From the NCBI GenBank assembly GCA_014801875.1, contig JAAVDJ010000040.1, positions 1 through 64,000 on the forward strand: DNA of 64,000 nucleotides. Direction: 5' to 3'. This DNA is from Bacteroides sp. Lineage in GTDB: Bacteria > Bacteroidota > Bacteroidia > Bacteroidales > Muribaculaceae. The stretch's first letter is position 1, and every line of letters begins with the position of its first letter. Under the pieces are notes generated by a model. That model saw only the letters and a list, made by a program, of their open reading frames with translations. It was not told where the DNA came from and ran no database searches. This document shows, one piece after another, positions 53,882-61,607 of the stretch. The translations under genes and the position numbers were made by a program.

Positions 53882-53926
53882 GGGTGGGATTTATAAATGA
53901 GAATATAAGACAATAATTTCCATAAT

Positions 53927-54304
53927 ATGAAGGAAGATAAAAATAAACTGACGGAGAAGGAGGAAGAAACCATGTTTCTGCTTTGGGAGCACGGTCCATG
54001 TTCAGTCAAGGATCTTGTGCAGTATTATTCCGCACCTCAGCCGCATGTAAATACGGTGTCAACGTTTGTGAGGTCGCTTGAGGCGAAAGGGTTTGTGGGG
54101 CATGAGCAAGGGAAATATGGCGGTTTCAATTATTATGCCCTCCGTTCGAAAACGGAATATCAGCGTAAGGCTCTCGGAAAATTAGTGAGCAGATGTTTCG
54201 GAAATTGTTTCTCATTGGTTTCTCAGCTTGTAAAGGATGAAAAGATAGATGCAGAGCAGCTTAGGGAGTTGCTTGATATGGTGGAACACAAGAAACATGA
54301 TTGA
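53927..54304 (+). CDS. BlaI/MecI-family transcriptional repressor
   Basis: The 125-residue protein is a winged-helix repressor of the BlaI/MecI/CopY family. Its N-terminal domain reads LTEKEEETMFLLWEHGPCSVKDLV and continues to SLEAKGFV (about 6-57); the C-terminal helices serve dimerisation. Family members bind dyad operators and are inactivated when a membrane metallopeptidase cleaves them. The gene overlaps the M56 peptidase gene by 8 bp and is preceded by two matching dyads, so it probably represses its own operon. No beta-lactamase gene is near, so the signal is probably not a beta-lactam. Confidence 0.9.
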   Translation: MKEDKNKLTEKEEETMFLLWEHGPCSVKDLVQYYSAPQPHVNTVSTFVRSLEAKGFVGHEQGKYGGFNYYALRSKTEYQRKALGKLVSRCFGNCFSLVSQLVKDEKIDAEQLRELLDMVEHKKHD

Positions 54305-55343
54305 CCTCATGACAGAACTATTTCAATTATCGCTGGTTATTTCAATCCCGGTGTTTCTCTTATGGCTCCTCTATAGGGTAGCTCTCTCCAAAGAAAGGAG
54401 GTTCGTGGAAAACAGAGCCACCTTGATGTTCGTTTATCTTGCCAGTCTTGTGGTAGGGTTGGTTTTGTCACTTAATTCAGTGAGGATTATTTATCTTTCA
54501 CAGTCCGATTTAGTAGGAAAGACGGAATCCGCTGCTTCCCTTTTTTCTCCCGTGTTATACAAACTGTCTGTTGGATGGGGAGTGGGAGTGATCGTGTGTC
54601 TGTTGTTGACCTCAGCGGAGATTATCCGGATATTATCCTTGTGCAGGAAGGCTGAGAGGAGGAGTTATAACGGGAAGGAAATATATGTGACGAACAACGG
54701 ACTTTCGCCATTCAGTTTCGGCAGCCTCATAATGATGAGCGAGGCGGATTTCAAAGAGAATCCGGAAATAATCATGCTTCATGAGAATGCACATATCCGC
54801 TATTTCCACATATTCGATCTCTTGCTTGCGCAATGTTTCGTCATATTTTGCTGGTATAATCCCGCGGTATGGTTCCTTAAAAATGAACTCAAGGCCGTGC
54901 ATGAATATCAAGCGGATGATTATGTGCTGCGTAGTGGATGTGATGCAAAGGGATATCAGCGCTTTCTGCTCACAAAGGCAGTCTGCCGGAGAGATGTCTC
55001 GTTGATCAATGGATTGGGATATATTCAGATAAGGAGACGAATATCCATGATGAATTCCCCTGTCTCTTCGCATGGCAGATTGCGTTATCTTATTCCCGTG
55101 GTCGGAGTCGTGATATCTATAGTTTTATTATCTCTCTCCCCGGTGAAACATGTCATCAGCCATATCAGGATGGAGAAAGTATCAGCTCCAGCAACGCCTG
55201 CCACCCTTGATGATATGCATATTTACGTGAATGGTTCTGAAATAGACAAATCCGCTCTCAATAATATCCCTCCCGCTGAGATAAGGGAGATGACAGTTAA
55301 TAAGAAGGACAACCGGATTGAGATTGAACTAAAGGATGAATGA
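54297..55343 (+). CDS. BlaR1-like M56 membrane metallopeptidase
   Basis: From the ATG at 54297 the protein has 348 residues; an earlier in-frame ATG inside the repressor gene is rejected. Several transmembrane helices span about 12-28, 42-60 and 95-112, and a later one lies near 175-190. The zinc site is LHENAH (H162, E163, H166) with HEYQAD (E203) as the third ligand region. C-terminal to a last helix (about 265) lies a short periplasmic tail without the penicillin-sensing domain of BlaR1. It would cleave the BlaI-type repressor in response to a periplasmic signal. It overlaps the outer-membrane barrel gene by 8 bp. Confidence 0.88.
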   Translation: MIDLMTELFQLSLVISIPVFLLWLLYRVALSKERRFVENRATLMFVYLASLVVGLVLSLNSVRIIYLSQSDLVGKTESAASLFSPVLYKLSVGWGVGVIVCLLLTSAEIIRILSLCRKAERRSYNGKEIYVTNNGLSPFSFGSLIMMSEADFKENPEIIMLHENAHIRYFHIFDLLLAQCFVIFCWYNPAVWFLKNELKAVHEYQADDYVLRSGCDAKGYQRFLLTKAVCRRDVSLINGLGYIQIRRRISMMNSPVSSHGRLRYLIPVVGVVISIVLLSLSPVKHVISHIRMEKVSAPATPATLDDMHIYVNGSEIDKSALNNIPPAEIREMTVNKKDNRIEIELKDE

Positions 55344-57927
55344 CATGAAACAAGGAATCCTTCCTATACTTTTGCTCTTTTCTATATCAGCCGACGCGTT
55401 AGCCGACGTAACGGTGTGTGGTAAGGTCGTCGACGCGTCGAACGACCGGGCATTATCGCGCGCATCAATCATACTGAAGGGGGGCGATGGAAAAATCAAG
55501 AAGTTTTCCACTTCCGGCTCAGACGGAAAATTTTCAATGTCAGTGCCTTCGGTGAATGGCTGCACTCTTGAAGTGTCGGTGATGGGATTTGCCAGGCGCA
55601 TCTTTCAGACAGATACTCTCACATTTCCTATTACGGTATATATGGAGCCGGGTCAGACTCTGCTTAAGGAGGTAACAGTGAAGGCAGAACGGATTCGGGA
55701 GCAGGGAGACACTATAACTTACAGTGTCGGAAGTTTCGCACAGACTCAGGATCGCTCCATTGGCGATGTGCTGAAACGAATGCCGGGAATAGATGTTGCC
55801 GACAATGGAAAAATCCAATATCAGGGAGAGGATATCAACAAGTTCTACATAGAAGGTTCCGACCTGCTCGGTGGCAAATACGGCATTGCCACCAACGGCA
55901 TCAGCCATGAGGATGTGGGGGCAGTGGAGGTGATGGAGAACCATCAGCCTATGCAAGTGCTGTCGGGCATATCTTTCTCCGACAAGGCGGCTATCAACCT
56001 CAAACTGAAAAACAAGGCAAAGGCAACCTGGAGCTTCCACGGCGATGCCGGAGGTGGCTACTCTTGGCAGCCTGACGGCGCGATATGGGACGGCGAACTG
56101 TTTGCAATGGCTGTTATGCCTAACTTTCAGAACATAACCACATTCAAAACCAACAACATCGGCGAAGACCTGTCAGCGCAGGCTACGGACTTTTTCGCCT
56201 CACGCCGAGGAACCGACCTGAGCCGATATGTCAGTGTGTCGCTCCCCGGCGTTCCCGGACTCAGCCGGAAACGCACGCTGTTCAACCGCTCGGCACTTGT
56301 TTCTACCAACGCCCTGTGGAAACTCGGGCATGGCGAGTTCAAGGCTCAGATTGATTACTCTTTCAACCGCGTCACGGCAGAGGCGGCAAATGTAACGACA
56401 TACTTTCTCAATGAAGGCAACCGTGTCGTTACCGAGAACCGCAGCGGTGTTGACCGCTCACATTCGCTGTCCGGCAAATTTATCTATGAGCTGAACCAAA
56501 AGACTGCGTTCATCAACAACACGCTGAAAACTAACATAGACTGGGATGATGTGCGCCTCGGCGTCACAGGCTCTTTGCCAAACGACCAGACTGCATCGCT
56601 TCCTGACTACTATGTAGATAATGATTTCAAAATTATCAAGCGTTTCAATGGCAAGCATCTCGTAACATTCATAAGCAAGAATGAATGGGAGTCACTTCCG
56701 CAGACGCTATCTGTGTCGATGAATGAGGCGCTTATGCGTCAGCAGGTCAAAGACCATGCTTTCTATACCAACGAGAGCGCGGCTTATGCCTTTTCTGTCA
56801 AAGGAATAACAATCAGTCTTGAAGGAGGCGTAAAAGGATATTTCCGTTCTCTTACCACGGAATTGCCCGATATGCCGGAGGAAATACCGGGAGAGACAAC
56901 GAACGTATTGAACACAAACTATTTCACGGTATATGCCACCCCAAAATTAGAGTATTGGGTAAAACGAGTGAATTTCTCGCTCAATGCTCCGGTCAGCTTT
57001 GCTCACTATACTTTCGACAAGGCTCTCGCAAACCGCAGCGAGGTCTATTTCTCGCCGTCACTGAACATGAACTGGAAGCCCAACAACCGCTTTGAGATGG
57101 GATTGCGTGGGGGTGCCGGTCGGTCTCCGATGGATTTGAACCTCATACAACCCGGCTATGTGATGACAAACTATCGCTCGTTTCGTCGGGGCGTGGATGA
57201 TTTCTACAATTCCACTTCGCAGAACGTGTCTGCCAATATATCTTACAAGCACACCCGGCGCGGACTGTTCGCCAATGCTTTCGTGATGCAGTCTTGGAGC
57301 CACAATCCCTATACAATGGCGCAGCAGCTTTACGGCGACTATGTGGTCTATTCCTACACGTCGGCAAAAAGCGACGGACAGATGTTTATTGCAAGCGGCA
57401 ACATCGGAAAGACTCTTGATTTCATGCGAGGTAGCGCAAACATCAACGGCTCGTTCAACCGTAATGAATCTCACCTGATTTCAGAGAATACCAACGTCAA
57501 TTCTGTCGGTACATCGTGGTCAGTCGGAGCAAAAATCAACGGTGCGCCGCTGCGCTGGTTAAGTTTCGACTACCGTTTCTCCTGGGCTTCGACTCGCCTT
57601 GCAATGAACGGCACAAACGCCTCATGGCTGGGTAAGATGGAGAATGAGGTGTTGCTCAATATAATGCCACATAAGAAATGGGAGTGGCATATCAGTGGAG
57701 AACATTACCGAAACGAACTTACATCCAACCAATTCAAAAACGTATTCTTACTCGACACGAAGGTAATATACAAACTCAACAAGCGATTGGAACTCTCCGG
57801 CTCGTTGAGCAATATCTTCAATCAACGAACATACAACTACACAACATACAATCAGCTCACCTCCTTCGAGAGTCAACGCTGGCTCCGGGGTCGCGAGCTA
57901 CTAATCTCAATATCCCTCAAAAAATGA
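55336..57927 (+). CDS. TonB-dependent-receptor-type outer-membrane barrel with CarboxypepD-like domain
   Basis: The 863-residue protein has a signal peptide (ending ADALAD), a carboxypeptidase-regulatory-like beta domain (about 26-105, VTVCGKVVDASNDRALSRAS), a plug-like segment (about 135-215, GDVLKRMPGIDVADNGKI and MENHQPMQVL) and a large beta-barrel ending in GRELLISISLKK. It lacks the strict plug glycine signature of SusC, so it belongs to the less characterised barrel family that accompanies GLPGLI proteins. It would sit in the outer membrane, perhaps in metal or peptide transport or as an envelope channel. The ATG at 55336 overlaps the M56 gene by 8 bp; an internal ATG three codons on is an alternative. 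It overlaps the GLPGLI gene by 4 bp. Confidence 0.82.
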   Translation: MNDMKQGILPILLLFSISADALADVTVCGKVVDASNDRALSRASIILKGGDGKIKKFSTSGSDGKFSMSVPSVNGCTLEVSVMGFARRIFQTDTLTFPITVYMEPGQTLLKEVTVKAERIREQGDTITYSVGSFAQTQDRSIGDVLKRMPGIDVADNGKIQYQGEDINKFYIEGSDLLGGKYGIATNGISHEDVGAVEVMENHQPMQVLSGISFSDKAAINLKLKNKAKATWSFHGDAGGGYSWQPDGAIWDGELFAMAVMPNFQNITTFKTNNIGEDLSAQATDFFASRRGTDLSRYVSVSLPGVPGLSRKRTLFNRSALVSTNALWKLGHGEFKAQIDYSFNRVTAEAANVTTYFLNEGNRVVTENRSGVDRSHSLSGKFIYELNQKTAFINNTLKTNIDWDDVRLGVTGSLPNDQTASLPDYYVDNDFKIIKRFNGKHLVTFISKNEWESLPQTLSVSMNEALMRQQVKDHAFYTNESAAYAFSVKGITISLEGGVKGYFRSLTTELPDMPEEIPGETTNVLNTNYFTVYATPKLEYWVKRVNFSLNAPVSFAHYTFDKALANRSEVYFSPSLNMNWKPNNRFEMGLRGGAGRSPMDLNLIQPGYVMTNYRSFRRGVDDFYNSTSQNVSANISYKHTRRGLFANAFVMQSWSHNPYTMAQQLYGDYVVYSYTSAKSDGQMFIASGNIGKTLDFMRGSANINGSFNRNESHLISENTNVNSVGTSWSVGAKINGAPLRWLSFDYRFSWASTRLAMNGTNASWLGKMENEVLLNIMPHKKWEWHISGEHYRNELTSNQFKNVFLLDTKVIYKLNKRLELSGSLSNIFNQRTYNYTTYNQLTSFESQRWLRGRELLISISLKK

Positions 57928-57997
57928 AGAGACTAATCACATCAATCATCATGTGCTTTGTGGCGATAGCTGCAATAGCTCAGAACAAGGCAGACAT
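57924..57997 (+). repeat. 74-bp signal-peptide repeat, copy 1
   Basis: The first 74 bp of this GLPGLI gene, from the start codon through the signal peptide and AQNKADI, are identical to 59769-59842. Identity stops abruptly on both sides. Confidence 0.95.
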
Positions 57998-58751
57998 AGA
58001 GGTGAGTTATTCTGAAATCTCCTTCTATGAAAACGGAGTAGAGAGGGGCAACAAATATCATCTTCTTGCAAATGCGGGACAGTCAAAATTCTTTAATCCC
58101 CGGTCTGAGGAGATTGACTCGTTGACATCAACTCCCGAAGGGCTTTCCAACTTCAAAAAAAACCAGGAGGCAGCGTTGCATGCCATGATAGCGCAAGGCG
58201 GTATAGACGTAAATAAACTGCCTCGTAAAAAAGAGACTTTATATGTCTTGAAGTCAGCTGTAGATTCCACTATCACTGTCTATGATGTGATAGGCACTGA
58301 TGAGCCTGTGTATTACACAGAACCCTACTCGGAAATGGTTTGGAAAATCGGCGACAACACCAAGACCATACTCGGCTACGAGTGTATACAAGCCGATACA
58401 GATTATCATGGCCGTCACTGGACTGCATGGTTCACTCCCGAGATTCCGATTCAGGATGGGCCATGGAAATTCCACGGGCTTCCCGGACTGATTCTTGAGG
58501 CCATGACCGGCGAAGGCAGAATTGGTTACATAGCAGACGGAATTGAGAATTCTGACAAGGGAATAAGTGGTATATATGGAGCAGATACGTATGAGAAACG
58601 AGACCGAAAGGCGATACTACGGGCAATGAGAGCCATGCGCGACAATCCTATGGGCCATCTTAACGCCAAGGGAATTAAAGTGAAAATTTCACCCGAAACC
58701 TTATCAAAGGTATCAAAGGGCGGAGATTTTATAGAAACGGATTATCGTTAA
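57924..58751 (+). CDS. GLPGLI-family secreted protein, copy 1
   Basis: From the ATG that overlaps the barrel gene by 4 bp, this 275-residue protein has a signal peptide (MKRLITSIIMCFVAIAAIAQ) and the diagnostic GLPGLI motif at about residues 185-190. The family is found only in Bacteroidetes, usually beside TonB-type barrels, and its role is unknown; a periplasmic or surface partner of the barrel is likely. A longer open frame upstream reads into the barrel gene and is not used. Its first 74 bp are identical to those of the second GLPGLI gene. Confidence 0.9.
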   Translation: MKRLITSIIMCFVAIAAIAQNKADIEVSYSEISFYENGVERGNKYHLLANAGQSKFFNPRSEEIDSLTSTPEGLSNFKKNQEAALHAMIAQGGIDVNKLPRKKETLYVLKSAVDSTITVYDVIGTDEPVYYTEPYSEMVWKIGDNTKTILGYECIQADTDYHGRHWTAWFTPEIPIQDGPWKFHGLPGLILEAMTGEGRIGYIADGIENSDKGISGIYGADTYEKRDRKAILRAMRAMRDNPMGHLNAKGIKVKISPETLSKVSKGGDFIETDYR

Positions 58752-58761
58752 TTTAATTGTC

Positions 58762-59508
58762 ATGAGATTATTGACTCGGATTATATCAGCTGCACTTGCA
58801 ACAGCCTTTTCAGCTGCGGGCAGCGCAAAGGAGCCGGCAGTCATTTCAGAAATTGAAATGGTTGATGTAAAAGGTGGCACTTTCACTATGGGGCTTGATG
58901 AAAGCGAAGCTGAACACCTGTTTGAGACCCCTAAGCATGAGGTGACACTGTCCGACTTCCGTATCGGTAAATATGAAGTTACACAAGATTTGTGGGAGGC
59001 CGTCATGGGTGACAATCCAAGCATATCCAAAGGAGATAAATTACCGGTAGAAAATATCTCATGGAATGATATACAGCTGTTCATAAAGAAACTCAACAAG
59101 CTGACAGGGAAAAAATATCGTCTGCCGACCGAAGCCGAATGGGAATATGCTGCAAGAGGAGGAACTCTATCTGAGGGATATGCTTTTATCGGAGGTAATG
59201 AAATAGATACGACAGCGTGGCATTTTCATAATGCTGATAAGCATACACATCAAGTCGGGTTGTTGAATCCCAATGAACTTGGCATATATGATATGGGCGG
59301 CAATGTATCCGAATGGGTGCAAGACTGGTACGGTCATTACTCAGAGAAACCGCAGAAGAATCCAAAAGGAGCAAATAAATCCGAAACCGGAAAGATACTG
59401 CGTGGTGGAGGTTTCGGGAATCTGCCGGAATATAATAAACCAGGATGCCGGTTTGTAAGCAATCCGAATTTCAAATCTCAATATATAGGTTTTAGATTGG
59501 CAGAATGA
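58762..59508 (+). CDS. Secreted SUMF1/formylglycine-generating-enzyme-like protein
   Basis: The 248-residue protein has a signal peptide (1-about 25, ending GSAKE) and one SUMF1-type domain. Visible landmarks are GGTFTMG (about 37-43), KYEVTQDLWEAVMG (about 72-85), LPTEAEWEYAARGG (about 120-133), GNVSEWVQDWYG (about 178-189) and the C-terminal YIGFRLAE. The cysteine pair needed for formylglycine formation is absent (only one cysteine, in GCRFVSN, is in the region), so it is probably a non-catalytic binding protein as in many Bacteroidetes. It lies 10 bp after the first GLPGLI gene, in the same operon. Confidence 0.88.
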   Translation: MRLLTRIISAALATAFSAAGSAKEPAVISEIEMVDVKGGTFTMGLDESEAEHLFETPKHEVTLSDFRIGKYEVTQDLWEAVMGDNPSISKGDKLPVENISWNDIQLFIKKLNKLTGKKYRLPTEAEWEYAARGGTLSEGYAFIGGNEIDTTAWHFHNADKHTHQVGLLNPNELGIYDMGGNVSEWVQDWYGHYSEKPQKNPKGANKSETGKILRGGGFGNLPEYNKPGCRFVSNPNFKSQYIGFRLAE

Positions 59509-59768
59509 TGTAATCGATAATTTTGCATCCTCAAAAAAGGAAAAGTTGAAAAACCGGAAAATGGAAAAATTCAATAACCGGTTCACTCATACTTGGACAT
59601 AAAAAAGCGTATGTAATTTTAGGATTGCAAACTAAAATTAACCAACGCCTATGGAAGAGCATGACAAACTATCAAAACTCACCATGCTATCCAATAAGAT
59701 TATTAATTTTGAACTGGTGATTGCATTTTACCAAAATTTTGTAGTTTAAAATTTGCTTATTACAGAAT

Positions 59769-59842
59769 ATGAAGAGACTAATCACATCAATCATCATGTG
59801 CTTTGTGGCGATAGCTGCAATAGCTCAGAACAAGGCAGACAT
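59769..59842 (+). repeat. 74-bp signal-peptide repeat, copy 2
   Basis: This is identical to 57924-57997 over 74 bp, starting at the ATG. The following codons differ completely in DNA. Confidence 0.95.
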
Positions 59843-60626
59843 CATTGTCAGCTATGAATTATCGTATCCGACAAAACAGGGTAAAATCAACAGTGGCAAA
59901 ATGTCGCTTTTGGCATCAACGACCGAGGCCAAATATTTCAACGACCTCAGCCTATGGGTGGATTCATTAAAGTCTACACCGGAGGGGAAGGCACAATACC
60001 TGGAAATAATTAAAAAGTCGTGTATGACTGTAGGCCCGGACGGATCTTTAACACTCGACATGAGAAAAGGTCCGACAAAACCGACTAACAGCTATGTTTT
60101 CACAGACTTGACGAAAGACTGCCTGACTCATTACAACAGATTTGGGGAGGATTACGGATATTATACGGAGCCTCTTGCTGAAATGCAATGGACGATTGAG
60201 GAGGATTCCACCGCAACCGTTCTCGGCTATGAGTGCATAATGGCTGAGAGCGACTACCACGGCCGCCACTGGAAAGTATGGTTCACGCCCGAAATCCCAA
60301 TGCCGTTCGGCCCGTGGAAACTTCACGGATTGCCCGGACTTATTCTCAAAGCTGAAGCCAACGGCGGATTCTCATTCAATGCCACCGGACTCGAAAGCAC
60401 GGACCGCATTATGTCTCCGATGTATATGCAAGCCGACTACTCTAAGGTTGACCGCAAAGAAGCGTTGAAGAATGCTGAATATTTTGTCAACAATCAGGAG
60501 AGTATTCTGAACGCACAGGGACAGAATGTAAAAATCTACTCCACCGATGATGAAGGCAACCGAATCGAGACTCCGAAATATGACGGTCTGAAACACAACA
60601 TCGAACCGGATTACAAAATGAAATGA
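59769..60626 (+). CDS. GLPGLI-family secreted protein, copy 2
   Basis: This 285-residue protein is a paralogue of the upstream GLPGLI protein. The signal peptide is identical at nucleotide level and the GLPGLI motif lies at about 187-192. The mature parts share pattern, for example YTEPLAEMQW and ECIMAESDYHGRHWKVWFTPEIP, but diverge clearly in DNA. It is separated from the SUMF1-like gene by 260 bp, which holds no strong promoter match, only a possible -7 (TAATTTTG at 59704-59711). It probably arose by duplication of the first copy. Confidence 0.9.
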   Translation: MKRLITSIIMCFVAIAAIAQNKADIIVSYELSYPTKQGKINSGKMSLLASTTEAKYFNDLSLWVDSLKSTPEGKAQYLEIIKKSCMTVGPDGSLTLDMRKGPTKPTNSYVFTDLTKDCLTHYNRFGEDYGYYTEPLAEMQWTIEEDSTATVLGYECIMAESDYHGRHWKVWFTPEIPMPFGPWKLHGLPGLILKAEANGGFSFNATGLESTDRIMSPMYMQADYSKVDRKEALKNAEYFVNNQESILNAQGQNVKIYSTDDEGNRIETPKYDGLKHNIEPDYKMK

Positions 60627-60685
60627 ATTTTTAGTTATTGAGGAAAAATAGGAAAGACGATTATAGGGTTATAATTTTTAATTGT

Positions 60686-60693
60686 TAAATTTG
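60686..60693 (+). promoter_or_regulatory. -7 element upstream of the DUF115-like gene
   Basis: TAAATTTG matches the -7 consensus 73 bp before the start codon. No TTTG is found at the right distance upstream. A hairpin begins 5 bp downstream. Confidence 0.4.
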
Positions 60694-60697
60694 CAGT

Positions 60698-60730
60698 GAT
60701 AGTTGACGCTCTGAACGGATGTCAACTATC
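60698..60730 (+). terminator. Hairpin between the GLPGLI gene and the DUF115-like gene
   Basis: A perfect 10-bp stem (GATAGTTGAC with GTCAACTATC) with a 13-nt loop is followed by ATTCTTTT. It may terminate the upstream operon. If the -7 element before it is used, the hairpin would instead lie in the leader of the next gene. Confidence 0.65.
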
Positions 60731-60765
60731 ATTCTTTTAGTATTTAACGAGATTGATCAACGATT

Positions 60766-61605
60766 ATGGTTTACGATAAGATACAGAAAGGGTTGGGACG
60801 TGTTTCCTCCTCTTTGGCCTCGCTGGTGAAGGTGGCTCTTCTTTCGAAGGGTGTTTCAGTGCGCCATTCTCAGCCGGAAGGAAGCTCGATTGTGATTATG
60901 GGCAACGGACCTTCCCTTCGTTCTACAATTGACAACGAGCGGGAATGGCTTGAAAGCAATGAGCTGATGGCCGTCAATTTCTTCGCCAATACTCCTGATT
61001 TTCCCAAACTTCGTCCGCGTTATTATGTCTTGGCAGACGGAGTGTTCTTCAATGCTACCTCCCATCCGAATGTTGTAGCTCTGTGGGAGAATCTGAAGAA
61101 AGTCAGTTGGGAGATGACCCTGTTCGTCCCTGTCCGTTCCCTTCATCTCGTGAAGGCTTTGGCTATGGGGAACGACAACCTTCGTTTCTCCACTTTCAAT
61201 CTTACTCCGGTAGAAGGGTTCAAAGGTTTGTCTCATCTTCTGTATAGGACCGGGTTGGGTATGCCACGCCCTCGCAATGTCATGATTCCGGCAATCATGT
61301 CGGCTATCCGCGAGGGTTTCCCCAAGATTTATCTTTGCGGGGCCGACCATACCTGGACCCAAACTCTTAGTGTGGACGATGAAAATTTTGTGGTGAGCAT
61401 ACAGCCTCATTTCTATGAAGACAACGAAAAAGAGAAGGAGAGAGTGCGTGAGGCCTACCAAGGGCTTCACCTTCACGAAGTGCTTGGCAGCATGACGGTG
61501 GCTTTCCGCAGTTACTGGCTTCTACGAGAATACGCCGATTCCCTGGGTGTGAAGATTATCAACGCTACTCCAGGGTCAATGATTGATGCTTTCCCTCGCC
61601 GTTGA
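60766..61605 (+). CDS. DUF115/MptE-like protein, possible glycosyltransferase-type enzyme
   Basis: The 279-residue protein has a nucleotide-binding-like start SIVIMGNGPSL (about 41-51), and later FFANTPDFPKL and ICGADHTWTQ-like segments (the latter near 191-199). The GNGPSL motif is the hallmark of the DUF115/MptE-like group, which includes pterin diphosphokinases and motility- or glycan-associated transferases. There is no signal peptide or membrane helix. In Bacteroidales such genes often lie with polysaccharide biosynthesis, so glycan transfer is more likely than pterin metabolism, but substrate is unknown. Its stop is 2 bp from the stop of the convergent lipoprotein gene. Confidence 0.7.
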   Translation: MVYDKIQKGLGRVSSSLASLVKVALLSKGVSVRHSQPEGSSIVIMGNGPSLRSTIDNEREWLESNELMAVNFFANTPDFPKLRPRYYVLADGVFFNATSHPNVVALWENLKKVSWEMTLFVPVRSLHLVKALAMGNDNLRFSTFNLTPVEGFKGLSHLLYRTGLGMPRPRNVMIPAIMSAIREGFPKIYLCGADHTWTQTLSVDDENFVVSIQPHFYEDNEKEKERVREAYQGLHLHEVLGSMTVAFRSYWLLREYADSLGVKIINATPGSMIDAFPRR

Positions 61606-61607
61606 GG

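Larger units (their letters stand above)
53613..53926. other. Regulatory gap between ferritin and the BlaI-type operon
   Basis: The 314-bp divergent region contains the promoter and two dyad operators of the BlaI operon on the right. On the left I see no consensus promoter for ferritin. Confidence 0.6.

Noticed and set aside
53927-55343. BlaI/BlaR-like pair as a beta-lactam resistance locus
   Set aside because: There is no beta-lactamase or penicillin-binding protein nearby and the M56 protein lacks the BlaR1 sensor domain.
58762-59508. Active formylglycine-generating enzyme for sulfatases
   Set aside because: The catalytic cysteine pair is missing and no sulfatase gene is in the window.
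59651-59749. 32-codon plus-strand frame before the second GLPGLI gene
   Set aside because: It is AT-rich, has no ribosome-binding site or homology I recognise, and overlaps a possible promoter element; likely chance.
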